A stretch of DNA of 64,000 nt from Deltaproteobacteria bacterium. Its GTDB lineage: Bacteria > Desulfobacterota > Desulfobacteria > Desulfobacterales > Desulfosarcinaceae. Below the pieces are notes generated by a model. It ran no database searches and was not told the origin of the DNA. It was given only the letters and a program-made list of their open reading frames with translations. Below are positions 8,069-17,139 of this stretch, piece after piece. Within the stretch, counting starts at the first letter, position 1; every line of letters begins with the position of its first letter. The DNA lies in NCBI GenBank assembly GCA_021824175.1, contig JAKALP010000015.1, forward strand, positions 89,894 to 153,893, read 5' to 3'. Position numbers and translations under genes: made by a program.

Positions 8069-11000
8069 TTACTGGTCGCTTTCGGGAATCGCTTCATAGA
8101 TGGCCCGTGATAGCACGCCAAAGGCGACACTCTCAAAAGCCTTATCATCCATGTAACGCGTGACGATCTTATCATTTTCGCCCATGCGCTGAATCATCAG
8201 ATCCTCGATGAGCTTGCGCAGGCCCAGCTGAAATTTGTCGAAGGGGTTGGCCTGGCGCAGCTGGATCACTTGTTCATTGGTTGCGGCTTTTTCCCTGATC
8301 TGCTCGAAAAAGAGGCGGTCTTCTTCCGTAAAGTTGGTCCCGAAGCGTTCGTTGAGCAGCTCGATGATTTCCGACAGGGGCGCTTTTTCATCCTTGGCCT
8401 TGCGGCTGCCCACATCAATGGGGCTTTTTACGCCGAATTCACCTTCCGGGTCCTCGTGCAGCAGAATGACGCCGGAATAAATCCGCTGCAAACGGTAGTA
8501 TTGCAGCGTCACTTCATGGCCCAGCTTGACCGGGCCTTGGTCCGTGTCCGCGGGCAGTTCGGGCAGCAAGGAGCGTCCGTAGCTGTATAGCATTTCAAGT
8601 TCGGGATCGGCATAGGGCATGATCTGGCTTAAAAAGGAGTAGAGGCGGATGTATGCAGCCAGTTTGTCGCGAAATTCGGCCCTCAATTCATCGGTGTACA
8701 GGGCTTTGAAGCGATCCACGGCCGGTTGCACGTGGGCATGCATATGGGCATGGTCGGCCGGGGTCTGTTTGGCCGGCGGGCGGTAGAAAATCCGGGCAAA
8801 CGCCTCCACCTCGCTCCAATGGTAGACTTGCGTGAGATCCAATTCGTGCTTGAGGCGGTTGAGCTGGGAAGGGTCGGAGTCCTCCTGCAGGCTGGTGGCA
8901 TCGTAGTAGGGCTTGAAGGCCTTATAAATGTCTTCGGCTTTGTTGACGAAATCGAGCACAAAAGGGGTCTCCTTGCCCGGCAGCATGCGGTTCAGTCGCG
9001 ACAGGGCCTGCACGGCCTGGACCCCATCCAGGCGCTTGTCCACGTACATGGCCATGAGCAGGGGCTGGTCAAAACCGGTCTGGTATTTATTGGCCACCAG
9101 CAGCACCTGGTAATCGGGCGAAGCAAATCGCTCGGGCAATTGCTTCTCGCCGATGGGTTTACCGCTGATGATATCGATGTTCAGGCTTGGTTCGGTGTAC
9201 TCCAGGCCGAGATCCGGGTCTTTGACCGTGCCGCTGAAAGCCACCAGCGGCCGCACATCCTGGTACCCGTGGCGCTCGATGTAGCGCTTGAAGGCCTCGA
9301 AGTACTTCACGGCCTGCAAGCGGGAGGCGGTGATGACCATGGCCTTGGCGCGGCCGCCCAGGTGGTGCTTCACATGGCGCCGGAAATGCTCTACGATTAC
9401 TTCTATTTTCTGTTCGATATTGGTGGGATGCATGACCAGGAATTTGGCCAAGGCTCGCGTGGCCTTCTTCTTGAACAGATCCGGATCATCCTCGATCTCT
9501 TTGACCAGTTTAAAATAGGTTTTATAGGTCGTGTAGTTTTGGACCACATCCAGGATGTAGCGCTCCTCAATGGCCTGGCGCATGCTGTAAAGATGATACG
9601 CTTCCGGCAACCCGCTATGGCCCGGCCGGCCGAACAGCTCCAGGGTCTTGCCCTTGGGTGTGGCCGTGAAAGCAAAAAAGCTGATGTTGGGTTGCGGTCC
9701 CCGGGACTGCATGACCCGATTGAGGTTGTCTTCCCAGTCCGGTTCCTCTTCGCTGTCTTCAGGCGCGGCCCCAGCCCCCAAAATCGCCTTCAACTCTTTG
9801 GCGGTCTCGCCGCTCTGGCTCGAATGGGCTTCGTCGGCGATCACTGCATAGCGGCGCTTGGCGATTTGCGCTTCCCATTGGGTGGCCTCTTGGCGTTCTT
9901 CATCCGTGGGTGCATCCGGATTCTCGGCCCCGGCCGCCCGCAGCAGCCCGCGCAGCACAAAAGGGAATTTCTGCAGGGTGGTCACCACGATCTTGGTGCC
10001 GTCGATCAGTGCTTCGGCCAATTGCCTGGAGTCCTGGTCGATGGCCTTGACCACGCCCTGGGCGTGTTCGATCTGGTAGATGGCATCCTGTAACTGGCGA
10101 TCCAGCACCTGCCGGTCGGTGATGACAATGACGCAGTCATACACCTTTTGATCCTGCTCCGTGTGCAGGCTGGCCAAGCGGTGGGACAACCAGGAGATGC
10201 TGTTGGTCTTGCCGCTGCCCGCCGAGTGCTGGATCAAATAGTTGCGGCCCGGCCCTTCCCGGCGTGCGCCCTCGATCAACTTGCGCACGGCATCCAGCTG
10301 GTGGTAGCGGGGAAAAATCAGGTTCTCCTGGGTGATGATGCGCTGCCCGCCCTTGCCGTCGTCGATCTTGACATCCCGTTTTTCGACAAAGAGAAAGTGG
10401 CCGAGGATATCGAGGAAACTATCGCGTTCGAGCACCGTCTCCCACAGATAGCCGGTACGGTAGCCCGAAGGATGCTGCGGGTTACCGGCTCCGCACTTGA
10501 TTTCACCCGGATGGCTGCCTTGGTTGAAGGGCCGGAAGAAGGTGCTCCCACCGCTCAAACGGGTGGTCATGTAAGCCTCATCCGGGTCCACGGCAAAATG
10601 GACCAAGGCGCGCTTCTTGAATTCAAACAACGGCGCGCGTGGGTCCCGGTCGTGCTGATATTGATGGATGGCGTGGCGCCAGTTCTGGCCCGTGCGGGGA
10701 TTCTTCAGCTCGCAGGTGGCCACCGGCAGGCCATTTACGGAGAGCACCAGATCCATGGTGCTGCCATCACCGGAATGACACGGCACCTGCCGGGTCACCG
10801 TCAATTCATTGCGGCCGTAGCGGGCCAGCATCTCGGGGTTCAGGCCATGGGCCGGTTTGAAATAGGCGGTATAAAAGGTTTTGCCGTAGAACTTGAACCC
10901 GTGCCGCAGGATGTGCAGGCACCCCTTGACGGCCAGCTCCTTGACCAGCGCCTTGATCACCATGGCTTGGAGCTGATCGGCGTGCAGCGTCCGCATCTGC

Positions 11001-11161
11001 GCCCATAACTCCGGCTGGGTATCGGCCATGAAAGCCGTGATCCGCGCTGGAAACAGGGCCAGCTCCTTGTCCCATTCCGATACCGATCCCTGCGCCCAGC
11101 CCTTGGCCGCCAGCATCTGCATCACATAGTTCTCAAAGGCGCGTTCGTTGGTCTGGGCCAT
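8069..11161 (-). CDS. hsdR: Type I restriction enzyme, R (endonuclease/translocase) subunit HsdR
   Basis: DNA-translocating nuclease subunit (1030 aa) of a type I restriction-modification complex. The N-terminal PD-(D/E)XK nuclease domain shows the core DLVLSVNGLPVATCELKNP at about residue 140-160 (E-x-K) followed by a helix with QY. The SF2 motor has Walker A QHSAGSGKTNS near residue 318, a DEAHSSQSGE box near 443, and FTATPKGKTLELFG. The C-terminal part is the helical region that docks on the methylase core. It is the last gene of the minus-strand hsdM-hsdS-AlbA_2-hsdR array, and a 14-bp palindrome lies between it and the gene before it. It looks full length. Confidence 0.95.
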   Translation of the reverse strand: MAQTNERAFENYVMQMLAAKGWAQGSVSEWDKELALFPARITAFMADTQPELWAQMRTLHADQLQAMVIKALVKELAVKGCLHILRHGFKFYGKTFYTAYFKPAHGLNPEMLARYGRNELTVTRQVPCHSGDGSTMDLVLSVNGLPVATCELKNPRTGQNWRHAIHQYQHDRDPRAPLFEFKKRALVHFAVDPDEAYMTTRLSGGSTFFRPFNQGSHPGEIKCGAGNPQHPSGYRTGYLWETVLERDSFLDILGHFLFVEKRDVKIDDGKGGQRIITQENLIFPRYHQLDAVRKLIEGARREGPGRNYLIQHSAGSGKTNSISWLSHRLASLHTEQDQKVYDCVIVITDRQVLDRQLQDAIYQIEHAQGVVKAIDQDSRQLAEALIDGTKIVVTTLQKFPFVLRGLLRAAGAENPDAPTDEERQEATQWEAQIAKRRYAVIADEAHSSQSGETAKELKAILGAGAAPEDSEEEPDWEDNLNRVMQSRGPQPNISFFAFTATPKGKTLELFGRPGHSGLPEAYHLYSMRQAIEERYILDVVQNYTTYKTYFKLVKEIEDDPDLFKKKATRALAKFLVMHPTNIEQKIEVIVEHFRRHVKHHLGGRAKAMVITASRLQAVKYFEAFKRYIERHGYQDVRPLVAFSGTVKDPDLGLEYTEPSLNIDIISGKPIGEKQLPERFASPDYQVLLVANKYQTGFDQPLLMAMYVDKRLDGVQAVQALSRLNRMLPGKETPFVLDFVNKAEDIYKAFKPYYDATSLQEDSDPSQLNRLKHELDLTQVYHWSEVEAFARIFYRPPAKQTPADHAHMHAHVQPAVDRFKALYTDELRAEFRDKLAAYIRLYSFLSQIMPYADPELEMLYSYGRSLLPELPADTDQGPVKLGHEVTLQYYRLQRIYSGVILLHEDPEGEFGVKSPIDVGSRKAKDEKAPLSEIIELLNERFGTNFTEEDRLFFEQIREKAATNEQVIQLRQANPFDKFQLGLRKLIEDLMIQRMGENDKIVTRYMDDKAFESVAFGVLSRAIYEAIPESDQ

Positions 11162-11187
11162 GGGGCTTCCTTTACTTAGATTTTGGT

Positions 11188-11219
11188 TAAGTTAAGGAAA
11201 AGGCGTTTTCCTTAACTTA
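11188..11219. promoter_or_regulatory. 14-bp perfect palindrome between the AlbA_2-type gene and hsdR
   Basis: TAAGTTAAGGAAAA (11188-11201) is the exact reverse complement of 11206-11219, with a four-base loop. It overlaps the stop codon of the upstream gene and lies 27 bases before the hsdR start. No T-run follows on the minus strand, so it is more likely an operator, an attenuating hairpin or an RNA-processing site than a simple terminator. The word TTTTCCTTAA recurs in the palindrome at 14588-14612 in the same locus. Confidence 0.6.
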
Positions 11220-13106
11220 GCCTTCGGTTGTATAGGCTTGATCGGTTCGGTTGGGTTTGTCAGGATACCGCAAGCGCAGGAGGCCATGAGCCACCATGGG
11301 GGTCAGGAATCGGGAGCGCAGATTATCAGGGTGGCGTTGCAGCAAATCCGCCAATTGTTTGCGGGACATCCAGCGGTCTTTGCAAAGCCTTAGAATCAAT
11401 TGCTCCATGGTCTTGGTTTCCAATCGGCGATTTTCCCTTGCCGGCGCCGCCAAATTCACAAGGGCATCCTGATCATCGACATCGTTCTTATGTACGGAGT
11501 CATCAGCCTTATATACGGAGTCAGCATCCTTATGTACGGAGTGAAGGCCCTTATGTACGGAGTCAGCATCCTTATGTACGGAGTGCACATCCCTATACAT
11601 GGGGTCGCTTCCCCCTGAGGTGTCGGGCAAACGATAACGACTCCACCGTCCCTTTCCGTGCTGAACCAACGCCCCCTGGGACACCAGGTCTTGCAATAAT
11701 CGCGTGATATCCGCCGCATGCGCACCACAAATCTGCCGCATGCGAGCGTTGTCCACAGCGCCTTCCAGATCGGCGGTGACCAGGGCCTGCACTTCATTGG
11801 CGTTGAATCGGCTGTAACGGTTGCCGAACAGCCCCTGTAACCGCTGAATGGACTCATCGGGAATCAAACTGACCATGGGCAGCCGCCACGATACTCGATC
11901 CGGTTGCACCTGCTCGCGTACCATGGGTGAGCGCCAATGTTGCGACGCCCAGCCCCGCCGTATCTTGTCCACCCCCGAGCCCGCCTTTTCCGCCGCGCCC
12001 ATCAACATGAACATGGTCTGCAACGATTTGTTCCGGCATTCGCTGATATTGCCGCGCATCAGCTGATCAAAAGAGATCAGCAGCGTGCCGGGGTTGGAAA
12101 ATTCAAACGCGTCGCGGTATTTCTCCACCACAATGCCGCCTTGACCGTTATAGTCGGCATGGATCAGGGCATTGGTCAACGCCTCGCGGATGGCCTCATG
12201 GACATCGGTTTCCCCTTTGCGAAACAGATCGCTATCCAATTGAAAGGGCAGTTTCAGGTCTGCAGCCACCCGCTGGGCCACGCGCAAATAAAACTGAAAC
12301 AGATTGGGGTTCCAGGTGCCGTCCATGGTCAAGCGATCGGTCCAGCGCACGGCCGGGTCCTGGGAAAGTTTTTCCCGATAGTCCACGTTGTAACCGGGCA
12401 ATCCTTCCCGAAGGGTTTCATCCCGGCCGAACATCAGCAGACCGGCCACGGTCAACCCCTCTTCACCGCTCGATCGGTCGCGCCGCCAGCCGCCCAGCTT
12501 GATCAGCAAGCCTTTGTCATCCTCGCTCAGCCAGGGGTGCGTGGGTTTGTGGGAAGCGAGGCGCTGCCGATACTGCTGCAGGCTGGCAAGATCCAGATCC
12601 TCCAGGCCGAAATGGGCCAGGATTCTGCTGTCGGCCGGCGACTCGGAGCGGTCCGAGAGCATGCGGCCCACTTCCTGTTCGGTGCAGCGGTAATCACCCT
12701 CAAAATTTCGGCGGAAAGTTCCGGTTAGGGGATTTTGGCCGAGAAACACCGGCCGCTGGTATCGCGTGGCCCGGGGCACCCGGATGGCGATGATCGTTGC
12801 CGAAGCCTGCGGCACCTCGGCCAGATCAGCATCATTGAGCAGATTGATGTTCACCTTGCCCCGGTTGTTGATGGTATCCCAGAAAGATTTCTTCAGCTTG
12901 CGCGGATCATCGACCCCGCTGACCCGGCCGTCATCCTCCACCCCCAGCAGGATCACCCCGCCATGGCTGTTGGCCATGGCGCTGTAGGTCTCCCAAATAC
13001 TGCCCGGCAAGCCGCCCTTGGCCGACTTGAACTCCAGATCGTCGCCCTCGTCCCAGTTCAGACGGACAAGAATATCCAGCGGATTGATCGGTTGGTTCCT
13101 GTTCAT
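11217..13106 (-). CDS. AlbA_2 (Schlafen-type) domain protein with RecG-C-like ATPase module, embedded in the type I R-M locus
   Basis: Accessory protein of 629 aa. The N-terminal AlbA_2 domain (about residues 15-130) is marked by EGDDLEFKSAKGG, ANSHGGVILLGVEDDG and a basic region. A central GHKL-like/RecG-C-type domain shows ALTNALIHADYN and FSNPGTLLI at about residues 310-350, then winged-helix-like segments. Near residues 498-540 is a run of six heptads of the type VHKDADS. The C-terminus again looks like a helix-turn-helix (MSRKQLADLLQRHPDNLRSRF). The start at 13106 follows GGAGG and begins MNRNQPINPLDILV; an upstream extension overlaps hsdS. It begins 16 bp after the hsdS stop. Proteins of this domain set are usually annotated as transcriptional regulators or helicase-like; here it could control the R-M system or add a defence activity. 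Its function is not established. Confidence 0.85.
   Translation of the reverse strand: MNRNQPINPLDILVRLNWDEGDDLEFKSAKGGLPGSIWETYSAMANSHGGVILLGVEDDGRVSGVDDPRKLKKSFWDTINNRGKVNINLLNDADLAEVPQASATIIAIRVPRATRYQRPVFLGQNPLTGTFRRNFEGDYRCTEQEVGRMLSDRSESPADSRILAHFGLEDLDLASLQQYRQRLASHKPTHPWLSEDDKGLLIKLGGWRRDRSSGEEGLTVAGLLMFGRDETLREGLPGYNVDYREKLSQDPAVRWTDRLTMDGTWNPNLFQFYLRVAQRVAADLKLPFQLDSDLFRKGETDVHEAIREALTNALIHADYNGQGGIVVEKYRDAFEFSNPGTLLISFDQLMRGNISECRNKSLQTMFMLMGAAEKAGSGVDKIRRGWASQHWRSPMVREQVQPDRVSWRLPMVSLIPDESIQRLQGLFGNRYSRFNANEVQALVTADLEGAVDNARMRQICGAHAADITRLLQDLVSQGALVQHGKGRWSRYRLPDTSGGSDPMYRDVHSVHKDADSVHKGLHSVHKDADSVYKADDSVHKNDVDDQDALVNLAAPARENRRLETKTMEQLILRLCKDRWMSRKQLADLLQRHPDNLRSRFLTPMVAHGLLRLRYPDKPNRTDQAYTTEG
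11485..11610. repeat. 21-bp coding tandem repeat, six units
   Basis: A TATGTACGGAGT core recurs with an exact 21-bp period (11493, 11514, 11535, 11556, 11577, then a diverged unit at about 11598). On the minus strand it encodes heptads such as VHKDADS and VHKGLHS inside the AlbA_2-type protein. The period being a multiple of three keeps the frame if copies are gained or lost. Confidence 0.85.
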
Positions 13107-13122
13107 TGGGATGCCTCCATTC

Positions 13123-14514
13123 TCATGCGGCCTCCTTTTTGGAAGCATGATCGCGCACATCGATCTTGCCCGTGACGGCGGCGGTGATCAGGGCGGTGCG
13201 GTATTCTTGCAGGCGGGTGATGGCGGTTTCTATTTTGGTGATGAGGGTGTCTAATTTTTTCGTTTCGCGGTCGAGGTAGGTGGCGATGGCGGTTTGTTCG
13301 GCAATCAGTGGGAATGGAATTCTCAAAGATTTGATTTGTTCGCAGGTGATCGCACCCTTCGTGCTGCCGCCTCCATCACTTTCATTTCTCAAAAATAAAT
13401 AAGCCATATCAAAGACACGCCTCAGGTACCCGATTCCGTATGAATTGCGAATGGGTTTCACAAATGCAATATGCTGGTTTATCGTGGCCTTTATCAATAA
13501 TGTTGTTGCCAACCCCCTCGTTTTGCCTTGCCCTGTAATGCCAATAAGGACAGCAGGGGGCTCGATGACTGGCAAGTGGCAATTGGAAAGCGCATCTTTA
13601 GTCACAAATTGATCTGCTTGAACTACTTCCTCCAAATTGACTACCGAACTATTAAGCCAGGGGAAATCGCCATCTTCCCAGAACAGCGGATTATCCCTAT
13701 TTGGCGTTGACCCATTCCCCACATGCGCAATGCTTTTCACGGGCTTGATTTCCCAAGCGAACGGAATATCTCCTATCCATTTTTCGCCCGAATCCTTAAA
13801 CCGCGTATGAGGCGCCAACCCGAACTCCCGGGCCGCATCGGGCGGCAAGCCGCGGGTAACGGTTTGGGAGATGAGGGCGGTGCGTTTTTCCTTGAGCAGC
13901 CCGCTCAGGGCCTGCTTTTTGGCGATGAGGGTGTCGAGGCGGCCGGTTTCGCGGTCGAGGAAGTTGGCGATGGCGGTTTGTTCTGATGCTTCAGGCAGCA
14001 GAACAGGAAATTTGCGAATATCAGCTTGAAATAGATGAGGGACACCCTGACCGTCTTTAAAGCTCTCAATTTTTGCCTGCATGAAATAACCGCAAATCCA
14101 GCGAAACAAATAGTAGCCATTTATTCTTCCATTTGAACGAATTACAGCAATAGAGCTGTTTACTGTCGCTGGTCTTGGTAATTCTCTTACAATATTTGTG
14201 ATACCAAGCGTGGAACCATCTTTTGCAATCAACACATCATCTTTCTGAAGCATAATTTCGGGAGACTCTAAATAGCGCTCTTCGGAAATAAAATTTACGT
14301 TCTCAAAATTAATGCCTTTTTCGCCTTTGATGTTAGGCGTTGCTAAAAACACATAGCCATCATCAACATATTCTGAGGCGGTCAATCCTTTCCATCCTAG
14401 CCGCGCTTTGACGGAAGCGAGAAAGTCAAGTCTTTTAATTTCCCAATGTCCCGGCACTGGCCCTAACCAATCCACCCCACTCTCCTTATACTTGGGATAC
14501 CCCTTCCACTTCAT
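13123..14514 (-). CDS. hsdS: Type I restriction-modification specificity subunit HsdS
   Basis: Sequence-recognition subunit (463 aa) with the usual two target-recognition domains separated by helical conserved regions. The first half starts PKYKESGVDWLGPVPGHWEI and ends with SEQTAIANFLDRETGRLDTL; the second half repeats this as FKDSGEKWIGDIPFAWEI and AEQTAIATYLDRETKKLDTL. The two conserved helices set the spacer of the bipartite target. The TRDs are richer in AT than the rest of the locus (for example 13380-13720 and 13990-14400), as expected for exchangeable domains. The stop lies 16 bp before the AlbA_2-type gene. hsdM lies 244 bp upstream. Confidence 0.95.
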   Translation of the reverse strand: MKWKGYPKYKESGVDWLGPVPGHWEIKRLDFLASVKARLGWKGLTASEYVDDGYVFLATPNIKGEKGINFENVNFISEERYLESPEIMLQKDDVLIAKDGSTLGITNIVRELPRPATVNSSIAVIRSNGRINGYYLFRWICGYFMQAKIESFKDGQGVPHLFQADIRKFPVLLPEASEQTAIANFLDRETGRLDTLIAKKQALSGLLKEKRTALISQTVTRGLPPDAAREFGLAPHTRFKDSGEKWIGDIPFAWEIKPVKSIAHVGNGSTPNRDNPLFWEDGDFPWLNSSVVNLEEVVQADQFVTKDALSNCHLPVIEPPAVLIGITGQGKTRGLATTLLIKATINQHIAFVKPIRNSYGIGYLRRVFDMAYLFLRNESDGGGSTKGAITCEQIKSLRIPFPLIAEQTAIATYLDRETKKLDTLITKIETAITRLQEYRTALITAAVTGKIDVRDHASKKEAA

Positions 14515-14587
14515 ACCGTCACTCCCAACAAAATTTTCAGAAGCTTTCTTCCTATAGCCGTCGAATCCGGCACAACCTCTCTTGTCG

Positions 14588-14612
14588 AACTATTAAGTTT
14601 TCCTTAATAGTT
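14588..14612. promoter_or_regulatory. Short palindrome upstream of hsdS
   Basis: AACTATTAA (14588-14596) and its exact complement TTAATAGTT (14604-14612) flank GTTTTCC. It lies 74 bp upstream of the hsdS start and shares TTTTCCTTAA with the palindrome before hsdR, which suggests a common binding protein. The functional reading is inferred. Confidence 0.45.
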
Positions 14613-14640
14613 GATGCCTTCGCAAAAGCCCTTTTATTTT

Positions 14641-14720
14641 ACCATGAAGAGCATGAAGGACATGAAGAGAAAATAGATTCCGAGCTATTTCAACTTCATG
14701 CTCTTCATGTTCTTCATGGT
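14641..14720. repeat. Inverted word repeat (CATGAAGAG type) between hsdM and hsdS
   Basis: Two 27-bp arms (14641-14667, 14694-14720) match as reverse complements at 24 of 27 positions. Each arm is a tandem of the nine-base word CATGAAGAG/CATGAAGGA. A smaller stem AAATAG/CTATTT closes the loop. It interrupts the otherwise compact R-M gene array by 244 bp. Confidence 0.8.
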
Positions 14721-14758
14721 TTAATTAAAAAAGTCCTTTAAAGCTTTCTTCTGCCGAT

Positions 14759-16882
14759 TCACTGGGTCACTTCCCTCAACAGCGCCAGGATCTCCCCCTC
14801 CAAAGTCTTGATCTCCGCCTCGATCACCTCCAGCGGTCGCGGCGGTTCATAGCGGTAAAAGTGCCGGTTCAACGGAATCTCATACCCCACCTTGGTCTTG
14901 CTCTCGTCGATCCAGGCATCGGGCACATGGGGCAGTACTTCGCGTTGGAAATAGGCTTCGATGTTCTCCTTGAGGGGCACGTTTTCGGTATCGCGCAGAT
15001 CGGGGTCCGGCTCCGGGTTGCCCTGCTTGTCACGGCAGATTTCGGCGGTTTCGTCGCGTTCGCCTAAGGCGGCAATGACGGCTTTGAGTTCGGGGGCCGC
15101 GAGCCGCGCCCCTTGGGTGCGGTCCATCTCGCGCAAGGCTTTCAGAAATTCTTCGCGGTTTTTGAAAAGACGATTGCCGTACTTCTTTTCAAAGCCAGCC
15201 AGCAGGTCGCGGATGGCCTGTTGGCGCGCTTTACCGGCGGCGATCTCCTTTTGGCGCACGGTTTCGTTTTTCTTATTGCTGCCGGCCAGGTTCTTGAAGG
15301 CGCTCTGCTCCTCTATCCGGGCCATGCGTTCGGGTGCGGCCTGGAAGTTGAGGCGCAGGGGGCGCTCCACGGTGATCTTATGATAGCCAAAATCTTCGTT
15401 GTCGAAGATCTTGCTGACCACCAGCTCCTTTTCCGTGCCGTTGAGTTTGAAGGCGCGGGTCTGGCCGTCCTTGAAGTCGCTGTAGATGCGGGTGATCTCG
15501 GCGATGTGGTCCGGGTCTTTGGCTTTTTCGGCCGGGTCACCGATGCGGCGGCGCTTGTTGCCCAGGGATTTTTCCATCTGCACCCAGAAATTGCGCGCGT
15601 CGATGAGCTGTACCTTGCCCTTGCGGCGCTTCTCCTTTTTGTTGGTCACGATCCACACATAGGTGGCGATGCCGGTGTTGTAGAAGAGCTGTTCGGGCAG
15701 GGCCACGATGGCCTCCAGCCAGTCGTTTTCAATGATCCAGCGCCGGATGTTGCTTTCGCCGCTGCCCGCGTCGCCGGTGAACAGGGGCGAGCCGTTGAAC
15801 ACGATGCCGATGCGGCTGCCGCCCGCTTTGGGGGGCCGCATCTTAGATATCATATGTTGCAGGAAGAGAAAGGCGCCGTCGTTGATGCGCGGCGTGCCGG
15901 CGCCGAAGCGGCCGGCATGGCCTAATGTTTCAGCCTCTCTCTGAATGTATTGTTGCTGTTGTTTCCACTCCACCCCAAAGGGCGGATTGGCCAGCATGTA
16001 GTCGAAGACCCACTTTTGGCCTTCGCCGTCGCGGTCAAAGCCGTCTTTGGTGAAGGTGTCGGCCAGCACGATGTTATCGGCATCCTCGCCTTTGATGAGC
16101 ATGTCGGAGCGGCACACGGCCCAGGCCTCGTCGTTCCAGTCCTGGCCGAAGAGCTTGGGGTGGGCATGGCGGTTGAGCTGGCGGATGTAGTTTTCGCTCA
16201 CCGAGAGCATGCCGCCCGTGCCGCAGGCCGGGTCGTAGATGGTTTTGACTACATGGCTGCGGGCCAGATCCTCTTCCGGCGCCAGCAATAGGTTGACCAT
16301 CAGCTTGATCACCTCGCGGGGGGTGAAGTGCTCCCCGGCCTCCTCGTTGGCCTGCTCCGCGCCGATCCGGATCAGCTCTTCGAAGACGTAGCCCATCTGG
16401 GTGTTGTCGATCCGGCCGATCACCGCCAGCTTGGGATCGCAAAATGCTTTGATCACTTCGAACAAAATATTTTTTTCCGCCATGCGGGCGATCTGCTGGT
16501 CAAAGGCGAAACGCTCCATGATGGCGCGCACGTTGGGGGAGAAGGAGTTGATGTAGCTGATCAGGTTGGGCGCCACATTATCGGTGTCGTCCAGCAGGGA
16601 GTGCCGGCCCTCCTTGACGAACTGCATTTTGGAAAGGTTGTAGAACCGCTGGCCGCTGACCTCCTCCAGCAAGCGCCGCACCACGGTGTCGGGCTTGGTC
16701 TTGATCTCTTGATATTTCTTAAGAACGGCCTGCTTTGTGGGCGTCAGTAAAGCATCAAACCGCCGCAGCACAGTCAACGGCAGGATTACCTTGCGATACT
16801 CGTTTCGTTTGTAGGGACCGCGAAGCAGGTTGCAGATGCTCCAGATGAAGTTGGCCAGCTGGGAGTGGGTTTCGGGCGACAT
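14759..16882 (-). CDS. hsdM: Type I restriction-modification DNA methyltransferase subunit HsdM
   Basis: N6-adenine methyltransferase subunit (707 aa). An N-terminal HsdM_N-like helical region (LANFIWSICNLLRGPYKR) is followed by the AdoMet motif I DPACGTGGMLS near residue 219 and catalytic motif IV NPPFG near 299. Another methylase-family piece is GIVFNGSPLFTGDAGSGESNIR. The protein is longer than short HsdM types, with a charged C-terminal extension, like many environmental type I methylases. It is the first gene of the locus; a plausible promoter region lies in the 75 bp between it and the terminator at 16958. Confidence 0.95.
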   Translation of the reverse strand: MSPETHSQLANFIWSICNLLRGPYKRNEYRKVILPLTVLRRFDALLTPTKQAVLKKYQEIKTKPDTVVRRLLEEVSGQRFYNLSKMQFVKEGRHSLLDDTDNVAPNLISYINSFSPNVRAIMERFAFDQQIARMAEKNILFEVIKAFCDPKLAVIGRIDNTQMGYVFEELIRIGAEQANEEAGEHFTPREVIKLMVNLLLAPEEDLARSHVVKTIYDPACGTGGMLSVSENYIRQLNRHAHPKLFGQDWNDEAWAVCRSDMLIKGEDADNIVLADTFTKDGFDRDGEGQKWVFDYMLANPPFGVEWKQQQQYIQREAETLGHAGRFGAGTPRINDGAFLFLQHMISKMRPPKAGGSRIGIVFNGSPLFTGDAGSGESNIRRWIIENDWLEAIVALPEQLFYNTGIATYVWIVTNKKEKRRKGKVQLIDARNFWVQMEKSLGNKRRRIGDPAEKAKDPDHIAEITRIYSDFKDGQTRAFKLNGTEKELVVSKIFDNEDFGYHKITVERPLRLNFQAAPERMARIEEQSAFKNLAGSNKKNETVRQKEIAAGKARQQAIRDLLAGFEKKYGNRLFKNREEFLKALREMDRTQGARLAAPELKAVIAALGERDETAEICRDKQGNPEPDPDLRDTENVPLKENIEAYFQREVLPHVPDAWIDESKTKVGYEIPLNRHFYRYEPPRPLEVIEAEIKTLEGEILALLREVTQ

Positions 16883-16957
16883 TCGATATCTTTCATGTGT
16901 GGATGAAGAGGATGATGAACTTTAATTAACTTCCCGATATGGTTGTGTCAATGGAGG

Positions 16958-17005
16958 TAAAAAAAAGTTCAGGGTTGCGGCGTGAGCTGCAACCCTGAAC
17001 TTTTT
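16958..17005 (-). terminator. Rho-independent terminator of tRNA-Phe
   Basis: A 13-bp perfect stem (AGTTCAGGGTTGC at 16966-16978 with 16989-17001) is flanked by a run of A on the left and T on the right, so it can terminate in both directions. On the minus strand it lies directly behind the tRNA and ends in a run of about eight T. It also shields hsdM from the tRNA transcript. Confidence 0.9.
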
Positions 17006-17006
17006 A

Positions 17007-17082
17007 TGGTGCCGAGGGACGGAATTGAACCGCCGACACAGGGATTTTCAGTCCCCTGCTCTACCGGCTGAGCTACCTCGGC
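17007..17082 (-). tRNA. tRNA-Phe (anticodon GAA)
   Basis: A 76-nt cloverleaf including an encoded CCA. The acceptor stem GCCGAGG pairs with CCTCGGC, the D arm contains AGCTCAGCCGGTAGAGC, the anticodon loop is CTGAAAA (anticodon GAA) in the stem GGGGA/TCCCT, and the T loop is GGTTCAATTCC. The discriminator base is A. Confidence 0.97.
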
Positions 17083-17139
17083 ACAAACCGATAGGTCATT
17101 GAATTGAAAGCGCCTACCTATTAAACCGGCTGGGGGATG

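Noticed and set aside
8726..10093. 455-codon open frame on the plus strand
   Set aside because: Antisense to hsdR, which has intact motor and nuclease motifs; no ribosome site of its own.
11485..11610. CRISPR or mini-satellite of mobile origin
   Set aside because: The exact 21-bp period lies within a coding frame and codes a consistent heptad; there are no spacers.
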